Source: Candidatus Hydrogenedentota bacterium (GTDB lineage Bacteria > Hydrogenedentota > Hydrogenedentia > Hydrogenedentales > SLHB01). Taken from it: a stretch of DNA of 27,354 nt. Made by a program: the position numbers and the translations under genes. The notes under the pieces were generated by a model. That model was given only the letters and a program-made list of their open reading frames with translations, ran no database searches and had not been told where the DNA came from. Every line of letters starts with the position of its first letter. The first letter of the stretch is position 1. Of the stretch, positions 1 to 8,400 are shown one piece after another. The DNA is taken from the NCBI GenBank assembly GCA_029262095.1, contig JAJDAB010000154.1, positions 1 through 27,354 on the forward strand, given 5' to 3'.

Positions 1-135
1 TCGAAATCGCCACGCACCACACTCCGTTTACCGCGCCAACAGGGCGTAGTGTAGCATAGGCCTTTCGGGCTTGCGAGCAACGCCGATTGTTCCTTTCAGC
101 GTTCAGCTCCCCGAAAATGGACTCATATCCGACCG

Positions 136-1785
136 ATGGAACTGCCGCTAATACAACGCGAATTGACCCGGCTCGGGCGCCGACGTTCAACCTACGCCTT
201 GCGCCTGTTCGGGCCGGTATTGTGCGCCGCCTACATGGTGCTCACGGTCATGGGCACTGATGGACTGGAGTTTCTCGTACCCGATCCCGTGCTGCGTTCG
301 CTCAGCATCACGCCGCAGACTACCGCGAATGCGCTCGCGTTTTCCGTGGTGTTGTTTCAGGCGATGATCGCGTTCGTCGGCGCCCCGATACTCGCTGCAG
401 GAACGATTGCCGAAGAACGGCAGGAGCGAACGCTCAACCTCATCATCATCGCGAACATGCGGCCCTTCGGACTCGTCTTCGCGAAATTTGCTGCGTGTTG
501 GATTCCCGCCAGCCTCCTCCTCCTGAGCACGTTACCCATCGGCGCGCTCGCCGCATTCTTCGGCGGGGTCACTCTGCGCGGCGTTGCAATCGAATTCACC
601 GTGTTCGCGGCTTGGACGACGGCGGCATGCTCGGTCGGTGTGTGGATGTCTGCGTTGGCACACCGCACACGCGATGCGCTATTGCGAACATTTGTGATTG
701 GCGCGGTGATGTTAGTGGGACTCGTCTACGTCGATTACTCTTTCACGCCTGGCGCAAGTGTCTTGGCGTTCAGTCCTTTGATCGCGGTCGATTTCGCAGA
801 CGACGCGAGAGTCGCGACGTTCTACTTCTGGCCTGCGGCAGCGATACCGATTCTCGTTTCAACCCTAACGCTTTTGCTTGCAATTCTGGCACTGCGCCGA
901 GCGAATCTCGCTCAAGCCAGAGTCAGCGCATCGAGTCGAATCCGCAAACGATTTCGGCTCGCACCGTTCATTACGCTCGCGGCATCCTTGGGCCGCAATG
1001 CGGATACTGGCCGCCGTTCAACACTGGGTTCTATTACGCTTGCCGTTGCCCTCGCGGCGATTGCGATGGTGCCCGTATTCGGTTGGCTGGTGGTGCTCGG
1101 ACTGGTCATGTTTGAGATTGTGGGCCCCATGTCCCGCAGCCGTAATTCGGGCGCATGGGATGATTTAGCGGTGTCGCCCGCAACCAATGCCCGAATCGCG
1201 GTCGCGGTCTATCTCGGCCAAGTCCGAAATGTCCTTGTATATGTCCCCGCGCTATTCCTCGCGGACACACTGACCCTACTCCTCGCGCAACTCATTTTTA
1301 GCGAAATGCCGGGCAACACGCTGGAATTGCATCTGGCTTACCTTTTCAACGACTACCACGGCGCAAAAATATTGGCTATGTTCGCGATTATCAAGGCAAT
1401 GCAGGGCTTGTTCGTAATCGCGATGGGTACGTTTTTCGGCGCGATGGGCGGTCGCGCAGTTGCCCAAACCGTAAAAGGACTTGTGGTCTTCGCAGGTCTC
1501 TATGCGCCGCTAACGATACTCGCGCGTGCAACCGCCGAAGATTATTTTATCGACCGATCATGGCCGGAGACCGAACAGTATTTGTACTACGCCTACATCG
1601 CCGCAGCGTTCTATGCCATCCCGTATGCCATCGGCACAGCAGGAATCCTTACCGTTCTCAGTGTGCGGATTCGCGATATGATGCGGGACGGCGAAGTGGT
1701 AGAAACGAAGAGCATTTCCGGCCGCCTGGCCAAATTGGGATCGACGCCGATACGGTTCCCCATCGCTAGAACCGTGAAACGCTAG
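136..1785 (+). CDS. ABC-2 type transporter permease-like integral membrane protein
   Basis: A 549-residue polytopic membrane protein. The cytoplasmic N-terminus begins MELPLIQRELTRLGRRR, and about 10-12 hydrophobic segments follow (for example near residues 20-40, 66-90, 115-145, 150-172, 184-200, 228-252, 295-330 and 420-460). Between the early segments lies GTIAEERQERTLNLI, the cytoplasmic E-E-R-x-x-x-T-L turn typical of ABC-2 permeases, which form the membrane half of ABC exporters. No ATPase gene is visible in the window. Directly downstream is a tRNA on the opposite strand, so a partner could only lie upstream of the window or elsewhere. The ATG at 136 is the first usable start after an in-frame stop near position 52, and there is no clear Shine-Dalgarno sequence before it. 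The ABC-2 fold is well supported; the substrate is unknown. Confidence 0.82.
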   Translation: MELPLIQRELTRLGRRRSTYALRLFGPVLCAAYMVLTVMGTDGLEFLVPDPVLRSLSITPQTTANALAFSVVLFQAMIAFVGAPILAAGTIAEERQERTLNLIIIANMRPFGLVFAKFAACWIPASLLLLSTLPIGALAAFFGGVTLRGVAIEFTVFAAWTTAACSVGVWMSALAHRTRDALLRTFVIGAVMLVGLVYVDYSFTPGASVLAFSPLIAVDFADDARVATFYFWPAAAIPILVSTLTLLLAILALRRANLAQARVSASSRIRKRFRLAPFITLAASLGRNADTGRRSTLGSITLAVALAAIAMVPVFGWLVVLGLVMFEIVGPMSRSRNSGAWDDLAVSPATNARIAVAVYLGQVRNVLVYVPALFLADTLTLLLAQLIFSEMPGNTLELHLAYLFNDYHGAKILAMFAIIKAMQGLFVIAMGTFFGAMGGRAVAQTVKGLVVFAGLYAPLTILARATAEDYFIDRSWPETEQYLYYAYIAAAFYAIPYAIGTAGILTVLSVRIRDMMRDGEVVETKSISGRLAKLGSTPIRFPIARTVKR

Positions 1786-1804
1786 GGCAAGAGGGATGGA
1801 AAAA

Positions 1805-1881
1805 TGGTGGGCGACACTGGGCTCGAACCAGTGACCTCCGCCGTGTGAAGGCGGCACTCTAACCACCTGAGCTAGTCGCCC
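1805..1881 (-). tRNA. tRNA-Val (anticodon CAC)
   Basis: Read on the minus strand, the acceptor arm GGGCGAC pairs with GTCGCCC. A D-arm (GCTC/GAGT), a five-pair anticodon stem CCGCC/GGCGG around the loop TTCACAC, and a T-arm ACTGG/CCAGT around TTCGAAC all fold as expected. The anticodon is CAC, which reads the valine codon GTG. The discriminator base is A and the 3' CCA is encoded (positions 1805-1807). A T-run follows immediately after CCA and may help termination. Confidence 0.97.
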
Positions 1882-1896
1882 GAAATTGAGGAAACC

Positions 1897-1926
1897 ATGC
1901 TATCACGCGGTCAGAGAGGCGTGCAA
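1897..1926 (-). promoter_or_regulatory. sigma70-type promoter for tRNA-Val
   Basis: On the minus strand a TTGCAC -35 box (1921-1926) is separated by 18 bases from a TAGCAT -10 box (1897-1902). The predicted start near 1889 lies about 8 bases before the mature tRNA 5' end. The promoter sits in the gap after the Spy-like gene, so the tRNA need not depend on readthrough from the sigma-factor operon. Confidence 0.55.
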
Positions 1927-1966
1927 CCGATCAACGGTTTCGAGGACGTGGAGTAACGCTACGCGT

Positions 1967-2623
1967 CTACTCTGGGCTGGGCGACGCTTCTCGCTTACGT
2001 CCCGGATCGACTTTAGGGCTATCCGTTTTATCGCCACGTTGAATTCGCTTTGGGCCGGGACCACGTCCTCCGCGGCCGGATCCGTCGCGCCCCATGCGGC
2101 CCCCTTCGAGCGCGCGGCTACGTTCACGGACCCGTTGCACCATCCGTTGCATGTGCTGTTCAAACTCTTGTAGAAAAACGTACAGCCGGACTTGTTGACG
2201 CGCTTCTAGCCCTTCGGACAGTGTGTCGTGCAATCCCAATCTCGCGTCGCTAATCCGCTGATCGTAGTCCTTGAGCTTCTTGAGTCCGGCATGGATTGCG
2301 TCTTCATCCGTTTTCTCCTGAGAAGACGCGCGCATTTTCCCCAACAGGTTCCGCCGTTCCCTTTGCAGTCGATTGATATCGTCGCGAAAATCGGTCATCC
2401 GACGCACCAATAGTACGGTTTCTTCCTCGGTCAATTTCAGCTCTTTGGAGAGCCGAACCATCATCGTAATCTCGACAATCTCCCGAGCGTCTTTTTCGCT
2501 GCCAGCGGCCGCGAGTGCGTTTTCCAAACGGCGTTCCGAATCTTGTGCGATCGCACTAGCGCTCAAAAATAGCGAAGCCGTGATGACCAAGAACGTCGCC
2601 GCGCAAATTCGTGTGCCGATCAT
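1967..2623 (-). CDS. Exported Spy/CpxP/CnrX-like helical protein, third gene of ECF operon
   Basis: A 218-residue protein with a Sec signal peptide (MIGTRICAATF to SASAIA, cleavage predicted after about residue 26). The mature part is almost entirely helical and charged. LKLTEEETVLL near residues 62-72 resembles the LTxxQ motif of Spy/CpxP/heavy-metal-sensor proteins, and a second helical pair ends in RQQVRLYVFLQEFEQHMQRM. Family members act in the periplasm as chaperones or as the sensing partner of an anti-sigma factor (CnrX with CnrY/CnrH). The last 50 or so residues form a disordered, basic Gly/Arg/Pro-rich tail, which is unusual for the family. Its ATG overlaps the anti-sigma stop by 4 bp (ATGA), indicating translational coupling. 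A role as sensor or as stress-induced chaperone is inferred from this context; the match to the family is remote. Confidence 0.7.
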   Translation of the reverse strand: MIGTRICAATFLVITASLFLSASAIAQDSERRLENALAAAGSEKDAREIVEITMMVRLSKELKLTEEETVLLVRRMTDFRDDINRLQRERRNLLGKMRASSQEKTDEDAIHAGLKKLKDYDQRISDARLGLHDTLSEGLEARQQVRLYVFLQEFEQHMQRMVQRVRERSRALEGGRMGRDGSGRGGRGPGPKRIQRGDKTDSPKVDPGRKREASPSPE

Positions 2624-3273
2624 ATCGTGGCATCTCCTATCGATTCGTTTAACAGAAGGCGTTCAAATTCCTGGAGTTCGTCGTCGGTAAAAATGTCTAA
2701 CTCCTCACTACTCCAAGCGCCGTCCAGCGCCATGAATGAGGAATCCATTGCCAATACATCCAACCATTCCGAGTCCTCGACATCTTCCAATGCATCGGAA
2801 TTGGAAGGCGCCGTCCATTCACCGTCCGCGACGCCCACATCATCCGCGAACAAGGAGGCCAGTTCATCGATCACCACATTCTCATCCTGTTCGAACAAGT
2901 AATGCACCAACGCGCGCTGGCTATCCGCTTCCGGAATCGCGGGCGGCGACCACCAAAACGTCCAGAACGCGGCGGCAAACGGGGCCAAGACCACCATCGC
3001 CGCGAAGGATCGCCACGGCCATGAAATCTGAGGCGGCGCGAGGTCCCGATCCGTTTCGCGGACGTTGGCCATCACGCGCGTCCGGAACGCGGGATGAATA
3101 TCCGGCGCAGGCAGGCGGCCCAATTCAGCGGATAAGGCCGAAAGGTCTTTCGCCAAGCGAGCGGCATCCGGATCCGCTTTCACGCGCAATTCGATGTCTT
3201 CGGGATTAATCGCTTCGCCATCGAGAAAAGCCGACAGTTCTTCGATCGCTTTTCGTTTCTGTTTTTCGCTCAT
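2620..3273 (-). CDS. Single-pass anti-sigma factor with acidic extracytoplasmic domain
   Basis: A 217-residue protein starting MSEKQKRK. An upstream in-frame GTG at 3306 is possible, but it would overlap the sigma gene and lacks a ribosome site. The cytoplasmic part (1-85) opens with EELSAFLDGE, the usual beginning of anti-sigma domains, and binds the sigma factor by analogy. I see no HxxxCxxC zinc motif. One membrane helix lies near residues 88-108 (FAAMVVLAPFAAAFWTFWW). The remaining approximately 108 residues should face the periplasm and are strikingly acidic: about 30 Asp/Glu, two Arg and no Lys. The gene begins 16 bases after the sigma stop and overlaps the next gene by 4 bp. Gene order and topology make the anti-sigma call strong, although sequence similarity alone is limited. 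Confidence 0.78.
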   Translation of the reverse strand: MSEKQKRKAIEELSAFLDGEAINPEDIELRVKADPDAARLAKDLSALSAELGRLPAPDIHPAFRTRVMANVRETDRDLAPPQISWPWRSFAAMVVLAPFAAAFWTFWWSPPAIPEADSQRALVHYLFEQDENVVIDELASLFADDVGVADGEWTAPSNSDALEDVEDSEWLDVLAMDSSFMALDGAWSSEELDIFTDDELQEFERLLLNESIGDATI

Positions 3274-3289
3274 GGTTTCACTCGATTCG

Positions 3290-3868
3290 TCAACCGATCT
3301 CGCCACCGAGATCGAGAATATGTTGCCGCAGTTGTACGCGTCCGCGCGCGAGCCGGCTCTTCACCGTGCCTTTCCGGCATTTCAACACCGCCGCGATCGT
3401 TTCGTAATCCATGCCTTCAATCTCGCGCAACACGATCACCTCCCGGTGTTCGTCCGACAACATCGCGAAGCCGCGTTCAATCAACTGCCGCAACTCCGAC
3501 TGCCGTGCCGCGTAATCCGACTGCGCCGCCCGGTCCGTCACCGGGATGTCAGCGCCGGTCTCGGCGGACAACGAAGTCGTCGATCCGCGACCACGTCGCT
3601 TACTGTCGCGCAGGTGGTTCAGCGTCAGGTTGCGCGCCATCCCGAAAATCGCGGTCGAGAACTTCGCATCTGGTTTCAACCGATTCAGGTAGCGGTGCAC
3701 CCGCACAAACGTCTCCTGCGCCAGGTCTTCAGCGTCCTCCCGGGAGCCCGTCATCCGCATGCAGAAATGCACTAAGGGCGACTCGTAACGCGCGATCAAC
3801 GCCTCAAACGCTTGTACGTCTCCGTCGCAAGCGCGCGCTACCAGGTCCCAGTCAGCAACATCCTTCAT
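3290..3868 (-). CDS. ECF-family RNA polymerase sigma factor
   Basis: A 192-residue sigma-70 family protein of the extracytoplasmic-function group, containing only regions 2 and 4. Region 2 includes DAEDLAQETFVRVHRYL (about 47-63) and the DNA-melting/-10 segment FSTAIFGMARNLTLNHLRD. Region 4 includes LSDEHREVIVLREIEGMDYETIA and the recognition helix area KGTVKSRLARGR. The ATG at 3868 is preceded by AAGGTG at a spacing of 9. A GTG four codons earlier overlaps this ribosome site and is less likely. It is the first gene of a sigma/anti-sigma/Spy-like operon with a sigmaE-like promoter just upstream. It most likely responds to envelope stress or metals, but the exact signal is unknown. Confidence 0.95.
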   Translation of the reverse strand: MKDVADWDLVARACDGDVQAFEALIARYESPLVHFCMRMTGSREDAEDLAQETFVRVHRYLNRLKPDAKFSTAIFGMARNLTLNHLRDSKRRGRGSTTSLSAETGADIPVTDRAAQSDYAARQSELRQLIERGFAMLSDEHREVIVLREIEGMDYETIAAVLKCRKGTVKSRLARGRVQLRQHILDLGGEIG

Positions 3869-3895
3869 GCCGCCGGACACCTTACCATTGCAGGG

Positions 3896-3923
3896 TTAAA
3901 CACGGGAAAACGCGGGAAGTTCC
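3896..3923 (-). promoter_or_regulatory. sigmaE-like ECF promoter upstream of the sigma-factor operon
   Basis: On the minus strand GGAACTT (3917-3923) is followed by exactly 15 bases and then GTTTAA (3896-3901). The classic group-1 ECF/sigmaE promoter is GGAACTT, about 15-16 bases, then a TCTAA-type element, so the match is close. Transcription would begin about 20 bases before the sigma-factor ATG. This supports positive autoregulation by the encoded ECF sigma. Confidence 0.6.
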
Positions 3924-4020
3924 AGGCGAAATGCGAATACTGGTGGGAACGCAAATCCGCTAGGCAACGAAAGGATTTGGAACTACGAAGCAGGCCGCAG
4001 GCCCATCCGTTTGTCAGAGG

Positions 4021-4956
4021 TTAAAGCGCAGCGGCGAGACGGGACATCAGGCCTTTGATCCCACGTCGGTGGTGGTTGGGGCAGGCGCTTTCCGTGCAGT
4101 TGACGCAGATGTCCGGGAGTTGCCCGGTGCCCTCACCGGAGAGGCCGTCGCGGACTTTTTGGACCGGGTCATCGTGCCAGATTTCGCCGATGGATTGTTT
4201 CGACACGTCGCCGAGGATGGTTGTACGGTGCCAGTCCACGCAGCAGAGTGGGACTTGGCCGTTGTACAGGATCATGAGATCGCGTGACGGGCGGATGCAG
4301 TCGCCCATCGATTTCATGTCGCCCGTGGGATTCATGGATTCCGCATCGCCGATATTGCCGCCGCGGTTTTCTAGCGCGGACGTCACCAACCGGACCCCGT
4401 GCTTTTTCCAGAAGCGACGCGTCTCTGGGATGTCATCAACGTTTTGCGCTGTGACGACCATGGATACGCGAAAGTCGGTACGCTTGGTCGCTCGTTTTTC
4501 GTTTAGCGTTTGTTGAAACGAGATACAATTTTCGATGACCTTCGTAGCCGGGTATCCCATGATTTCGGTATTGATATCATCGTCCAGCGATTGCAGACTA
4601 CACTTAAGTTGCTTTAATCCTGCATCAACAAGATTCTCGCCCATCTCTTTGTTGAGATACGTGCCGTTCGTGATGATTTGGCTCTTGGCCGACGGCACTT
4701 TGCGTGAAATGTACTCTACGAACTCCGGTATCCGTTTGTCTGCCAGCGGCTCGTTCATCATGTACAACGCGATCCGGCGTGGCGGAGTCTCGGCGAGCTC
4801 GTCGATGATCTTGTGAAACAGATCGACCGACATTTTGCCGTGCGGTAAGTCGGAGTTCAGCACCGCCTCGTTCGGACAGAACACACACCGACCGTTACAC
4901 CCGGCTTGGGTCTGAATCTGTACGCGAGGCGGGCCCGCTGTAATGGGATGGCTCAA
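4021..4956 (-). CDS. Radical SAM protein with C-terminal SPASM-like cysteine domain
   Basis: A 311-residue enzyme. The CxxxCxxC motif at C20, C24 and C27 (QAGCNGRCVFCPN) binds the [4Fe-4S] cluster that cleaves S-adenosylmethionine to a 5'-deoxyadenosyl radical. The TIM-barrel part continues with YMMNEPLADKRIPEF and QIITNGTYL, strands typical of the AslB/MoaA-like radical SAM branch. The C-terminal CCVDWHRTTILGDV, with later ICVNC and ACPNH cysteines, fits a SPASM/twitch domain for auxiliary clusters. Family members modify peptides or act as anaerobic sulfatase-maturing enzymes; no obvious substrate is encoded nearby. The start is TTG, supported by TAGGA at a spacing of 9. It is transcribed divergently from the zinc-ribbon gene. 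Confidence 0.9.
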   Translation of the reverse strand: MSHPITAGPPRVQIQTQAGCNGRCVFCPNEAVLNSDLPHGKMSVDLFHKIIDELAETPPRRIALYMMNEPLADKRIPEFVEYISRKVPSAKSQIITNGTYLNKEMGENLVDAGLKQLKCSLQSLDDDINTEIMGYPATKVIENCISFQQTLNEKRATKRTDFRVSMVVTAQNVDDIPETRRFWKKHGVRLVTSALENRGGNIGDAESMNPTGDMKSMGDCIRPSRDLMILYNGQVPLCCVDWHRTTILGDVSKQSIGEIWHDDPVQKVRDGLSGEGTGQLPDICVNCTESACPNHHRRGIKGLMSRLAAAL

Positions 4957-4988
4957 ATCAATGGTTCCTACAAAAGACTTGCAACGCT

Positions 4989-5011
4989 GGATCGTAACAA
5001 ATTCACGATCC
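4989..5011. promoter_or_regulatory. Inverted repeat in divergent intergenic region (possible operator)
   Basis: GGATCGT and ACGATCC form a perfect 7-bp inverted repeat separated by 9 bases. It lies in the 152-bp gap between the radical SAM gene (-) and the zinc-ribbon gene (+). The spacing suits a dimeric DNA-binding protein, but no regulator gene is adjacent. Confidence 0.3.
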
Positions 5012-5108
5012 CCTTGTCATAACGACTGATATACCGCTAAACATTCCGAATTGCACGAACGTCCCCGTGCAGCGTACCGTTGTAATCAAGAATAAGGAGG
5101 TCCTGCCT

Positions 5109-5432
5109 ATGTTTTGCCCCAAGTGCGGTGTGGAGTTTGTCGAAGGTATTACGACTTGTTCGGATTGCGGTCTCGAACTCGAGGTAGAACCACCGCCGAC
5201 GCCCGAGGGCAAATTTGTCGAGTGGGTGACGATACTCGCTGATCGTAACTATGGACGCACGGGGCTTGCTGAGTCGATTCTGCAAGCCGAAGGAATCGAG
5301 TACGTCACGGAGGGGGACAACACACGTTGGACGGAACTCAATGAACCGGTCCGTGTTTGCGTCCACCCCGAAGACGTAGAGCGAGCAAAGAAAAAACTGG
5401 ATGAGCTGCTGGTCGGGGATCAAGAAGAATAA
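5109..5432 (+). CDS. Zinc-ribbon protein with DUF2007-like domain
   Basis: A 107-residue soluble protein. The N-terminal zinc ribbon has the cysteine pairs C3/C6 (CPKCG) and C17/C20 (CSDCG). A DUF2007-like alpha/beta domain follows: EWVTILADRNYGRTGLAESILQ, a strand EGIEYVTEG, then VRVCVHPEDVERAKKKLDEL. DUF2007 resembles a PII-type ferredoxin fold and is described only as a putative signal-transducing domain. The start at 5109 is fixed by a perfect AAGGAGG at 5094-5100, 8 bases ahead, so an upstream in-frame start at 5067 is rejected. The gene ends 6 bases before the convergent AsmA-like gene. Function unknown; the family call is good. Confidence 0.85.
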   Translation: MFCPKCGVEFVEGITTCSDCGLELEVEPPPTPEGKFVEWVTILADRNYGRTGLAESILQAEGIEYVTEGDNTRWTELNEPVRVCVHPEDVERAKKKLDELLVGDQEE

Positions 5433-5438
5433 CAAGCG

Positions 5439-8400
5439 CTACCGTTCGAGCAGTCCGCGCAGCAAACCGCCGATTCCGTCGATGATTTGATCTTTCACGA
5501 GTCCCTGTACGGAACGGAACCCGCCGCGCAACTCGTCGGTGATCGCCTGAACTGGTCCGCCGAATGCAATTTCCGTCTTTGGATCGTCCGGCGGTCCTGT
5601 CATGCGGATGCGGATGCCGCCGCGACTATTGATTGCCTCTACTTCGTCGATTTTGAAAATGCGTGCGGCGTCGGCGACGGAGGACAGCGGTTGCATATGG
5701 ACGAAGACTTCGCTGTTCCACTGGTCCAGGTCGACCCATCCAATCGCGGACATGCGGTACGACGGGCGCTGCAGAACGATGGCCTCCTTGAATTCCCTTT
5801 CCTCGAATACGCCGAGCGTAATGCGGCCGTTCTCGATCGAGGCCTTTCCTTCGAGCTGTTTGAATGAGAGGCCGTTTTCTCCGAACGGGGATCGGAGAAA
5901 CAAAATCTCGGTGGTCTTGAAAACAAATAGCACCGCATTCGCGAATCCCAACGACCCTAATGTCCCGTCGGTTCCGCTCAACTGGAGACTGCCATTGACG
6001 CCGCCGAGTTCTACGCCTTCGTCGCCCATCGGCACCGACAGCATCACGTTTCCGTCCAAGACGCCTTTGAGTTTGCGTGGTTTTTCGAAGGCCAAGTCAT
6101 CGATAATCTTCGCGTCAACGTCGTCGAACACAAGATCGGCGATGACACGATTCCCATGTGGCGGTTCGCCGCGCGAGTAGCGAACATTTCCTGTAACGGT
6201 TCCCGCGCCAGGCACAAAGGAAAGTTTTGTCGCGGAGTAATTGCCGTCGGAAGCCACTACGCGCGTTTGCACATTCGTCAACGCCGCTTTCTTGTAGAGC
6301 AACGTGTCTACACTGACATCGAACTCTCCTGTGATCCCGGGCGACGCGATGGGTTGCGTGTCGTCTTGAATGGGCGCACTAAGATCCGGCGGATCTTCCG
6401 GCGCTGCGGCCAATAACGATTGCCCCGATTCAACCGGTTTCGCGTCAGTCAACAACATCGATTCCGTTTTTCCGCCAGGCGGAGCCTGGAACGATTCGAT
6501 GAGCGCCATCAACGCATTCGCATCAACTTGCCGCCCCGAAATTCCGCCGCTCCAACGGTCGTCCGATTCACGAAGGTTCAACGTGAATTCCGAGTTTGCG
6601 GCATTTACACGCAATTCGTCCGCTTCCACTCCGTCATCGGTAATTCGTAGTCGTCCATCGATATTGTCCGCGACTAAATCCTCGCTCAACGCCAGCCGGA
6701 CCTGTTGCAGTGTCAAGTCGATGTCATTCGGACTGGTGCGAATACTTCCGGTAATCTGTCCCGAAGCGGTTCCGCCTTCGCGCAATAGTGGTGCCAATGC
6801 AGCGACATCCACGTTGAGCGGGTCTACGGTGAAGCGATCGCCGTCGAGCGTACCGCGAACGTTGGTGTCGAGAATCGCGACGTCGACCGTCTCTGCAGCC
6901 CACGCGTCTTCATCAGCGCCACCCTCGATTGACAAACTGAAGGATGCGCCCGCTTGTTTCGCGATGTGTTTGCCGAACACCATGTTCGCCGCGCTCAGAT
7001 CTACATCGGCGCGAAATCGCTTTTCGGTGCCGGATCGGTTGAACACCACGTGCATTGGACCCGTGGGGACAACCGATTCGATGATCAACGGGGTAAGCAC
7101 GCGGCTGGGCAGATTTGCGGTCACCGATACATCGTTAAGTGTCCAGGCATCTTCGATGTTCTGGAAATCGACTTGCGCTGCGAGACTCGGATTCTCTCCA
7201 GGGAGAGTGACATCGAACGTAAGACGATCGGATTGCTCGCCTGAAATTGCGGCTATGACTTCGAGGTCCGATTCGCCAAACGCTTCGAAGATTCGCTTCG
7301 CGACATCGCCCGTCTTTCCTTCCACGTTGGGCAGTTCAACGGAGGCGAGATTTCCTGACACCTTGCCCGTCCAGCGCTTCTCTTTGCTGAAGAACATCCC
7401 GTCCGCTCTCACCGCGTCTAGCATCGTGGATTGGGCTGAGGCTGTGGTCATGATCCGGTCGTTTGCCGCCGAGAAAGTCACTGTCGCATTTTCGAGTGTA
7501 TCCGACCAGTCCGGCGACTCGATCTGGAACCGACCGTTCAGGAGGTTGCCTTCAATTATCAAGTCGTCGGGCAGCCTGCCGTCGGCCTTTGCAGTGCCAC
7601 TCAGTCGCGTGATTTCAATTCGACCGGTCGCTTCGCGGATTTGGTCCAGCGCAACGAAGCCGCTTAGCCGTTCCGGGGTCAGCTCTGCGTCACCGCTAAG
7701 GTCGAAGTGAAACGTTTCTTCGGCAAAGTTCGGGACTATTGCCCCGTTGACCATCAGTCCGTCGCCGGCGATATTGTTCAGATTGATGATGTTGTCGGCA
7801 ATTGACACATTTCCGCTGAAGCCCGCGAATGCCTGGGCACCGTCCTCGACGAGTAGATCGACCCCGGCGAAGGTAGCGTCGCCGTCCTGCAGGGTGAGAT
7901 TGCCGTCCGGCGCACGGCGAAACCGTAGGTCCTCTACACTGAGTTGGGCATCAGCATTCGGTTTGACTGTGTACTTGGCCAGCGGCCGCAACTTGAAGTA
8001 GGCTTCGATCCCCGCTGCGTTGGCGACCCCTTGCTCAATCGCCGTTGTGACCGCTCCGACTTGGTCTACGCCGATATCGCCAGTGAATTTGAATCCACTA
8101 GCACGCCATTCGTGGATACGCACATTCGTTGCGCCATCGTCCCACAGCGCGGTGGCCTTGAATGCTCCAGTCAACGCTTCGACCTCCGCGGCTTCTGCGG
8201 AGGCGGGAAACGAGTCGCCGCTCATTTCGATGGTCACGCGGTCCACGCCGGTTCTTACGAATTCAATCGACGCGAAATCGAGCTGTGTGTTCGGGACAAT
8301 GTCCTCGTCGACAAACGCTCGGCTGTCGACATCGGTCAGCGATGCTGTACCCTTGATCGCAAGCGCTGTTTCTTCGTCTCGCTGTTTTAGGAATGACGCC

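Noticed and set aside
1..135. Upstream coding start or partial gene at the left edge
   Set aside because: A stop near position 52 in the permease frame and no recognisable coding pattern in the other frames; a weak -10-like TAGCAT at 52-57 has poor spacing to any -35.
5067..5108. 14-residue extension of the zinc-ribbon protein
   Set aside because: It contains the perfect AAGGAGG site for the ATG at 5109.
6370..7710. 446-codon open frame on the plus strand inside the AsmA-like gene
   Set aside because: Antisense shadow: Ser/Ala/Arg-rich, no ribosome site, no domain-like pattern, and opposite a well-supported gene.
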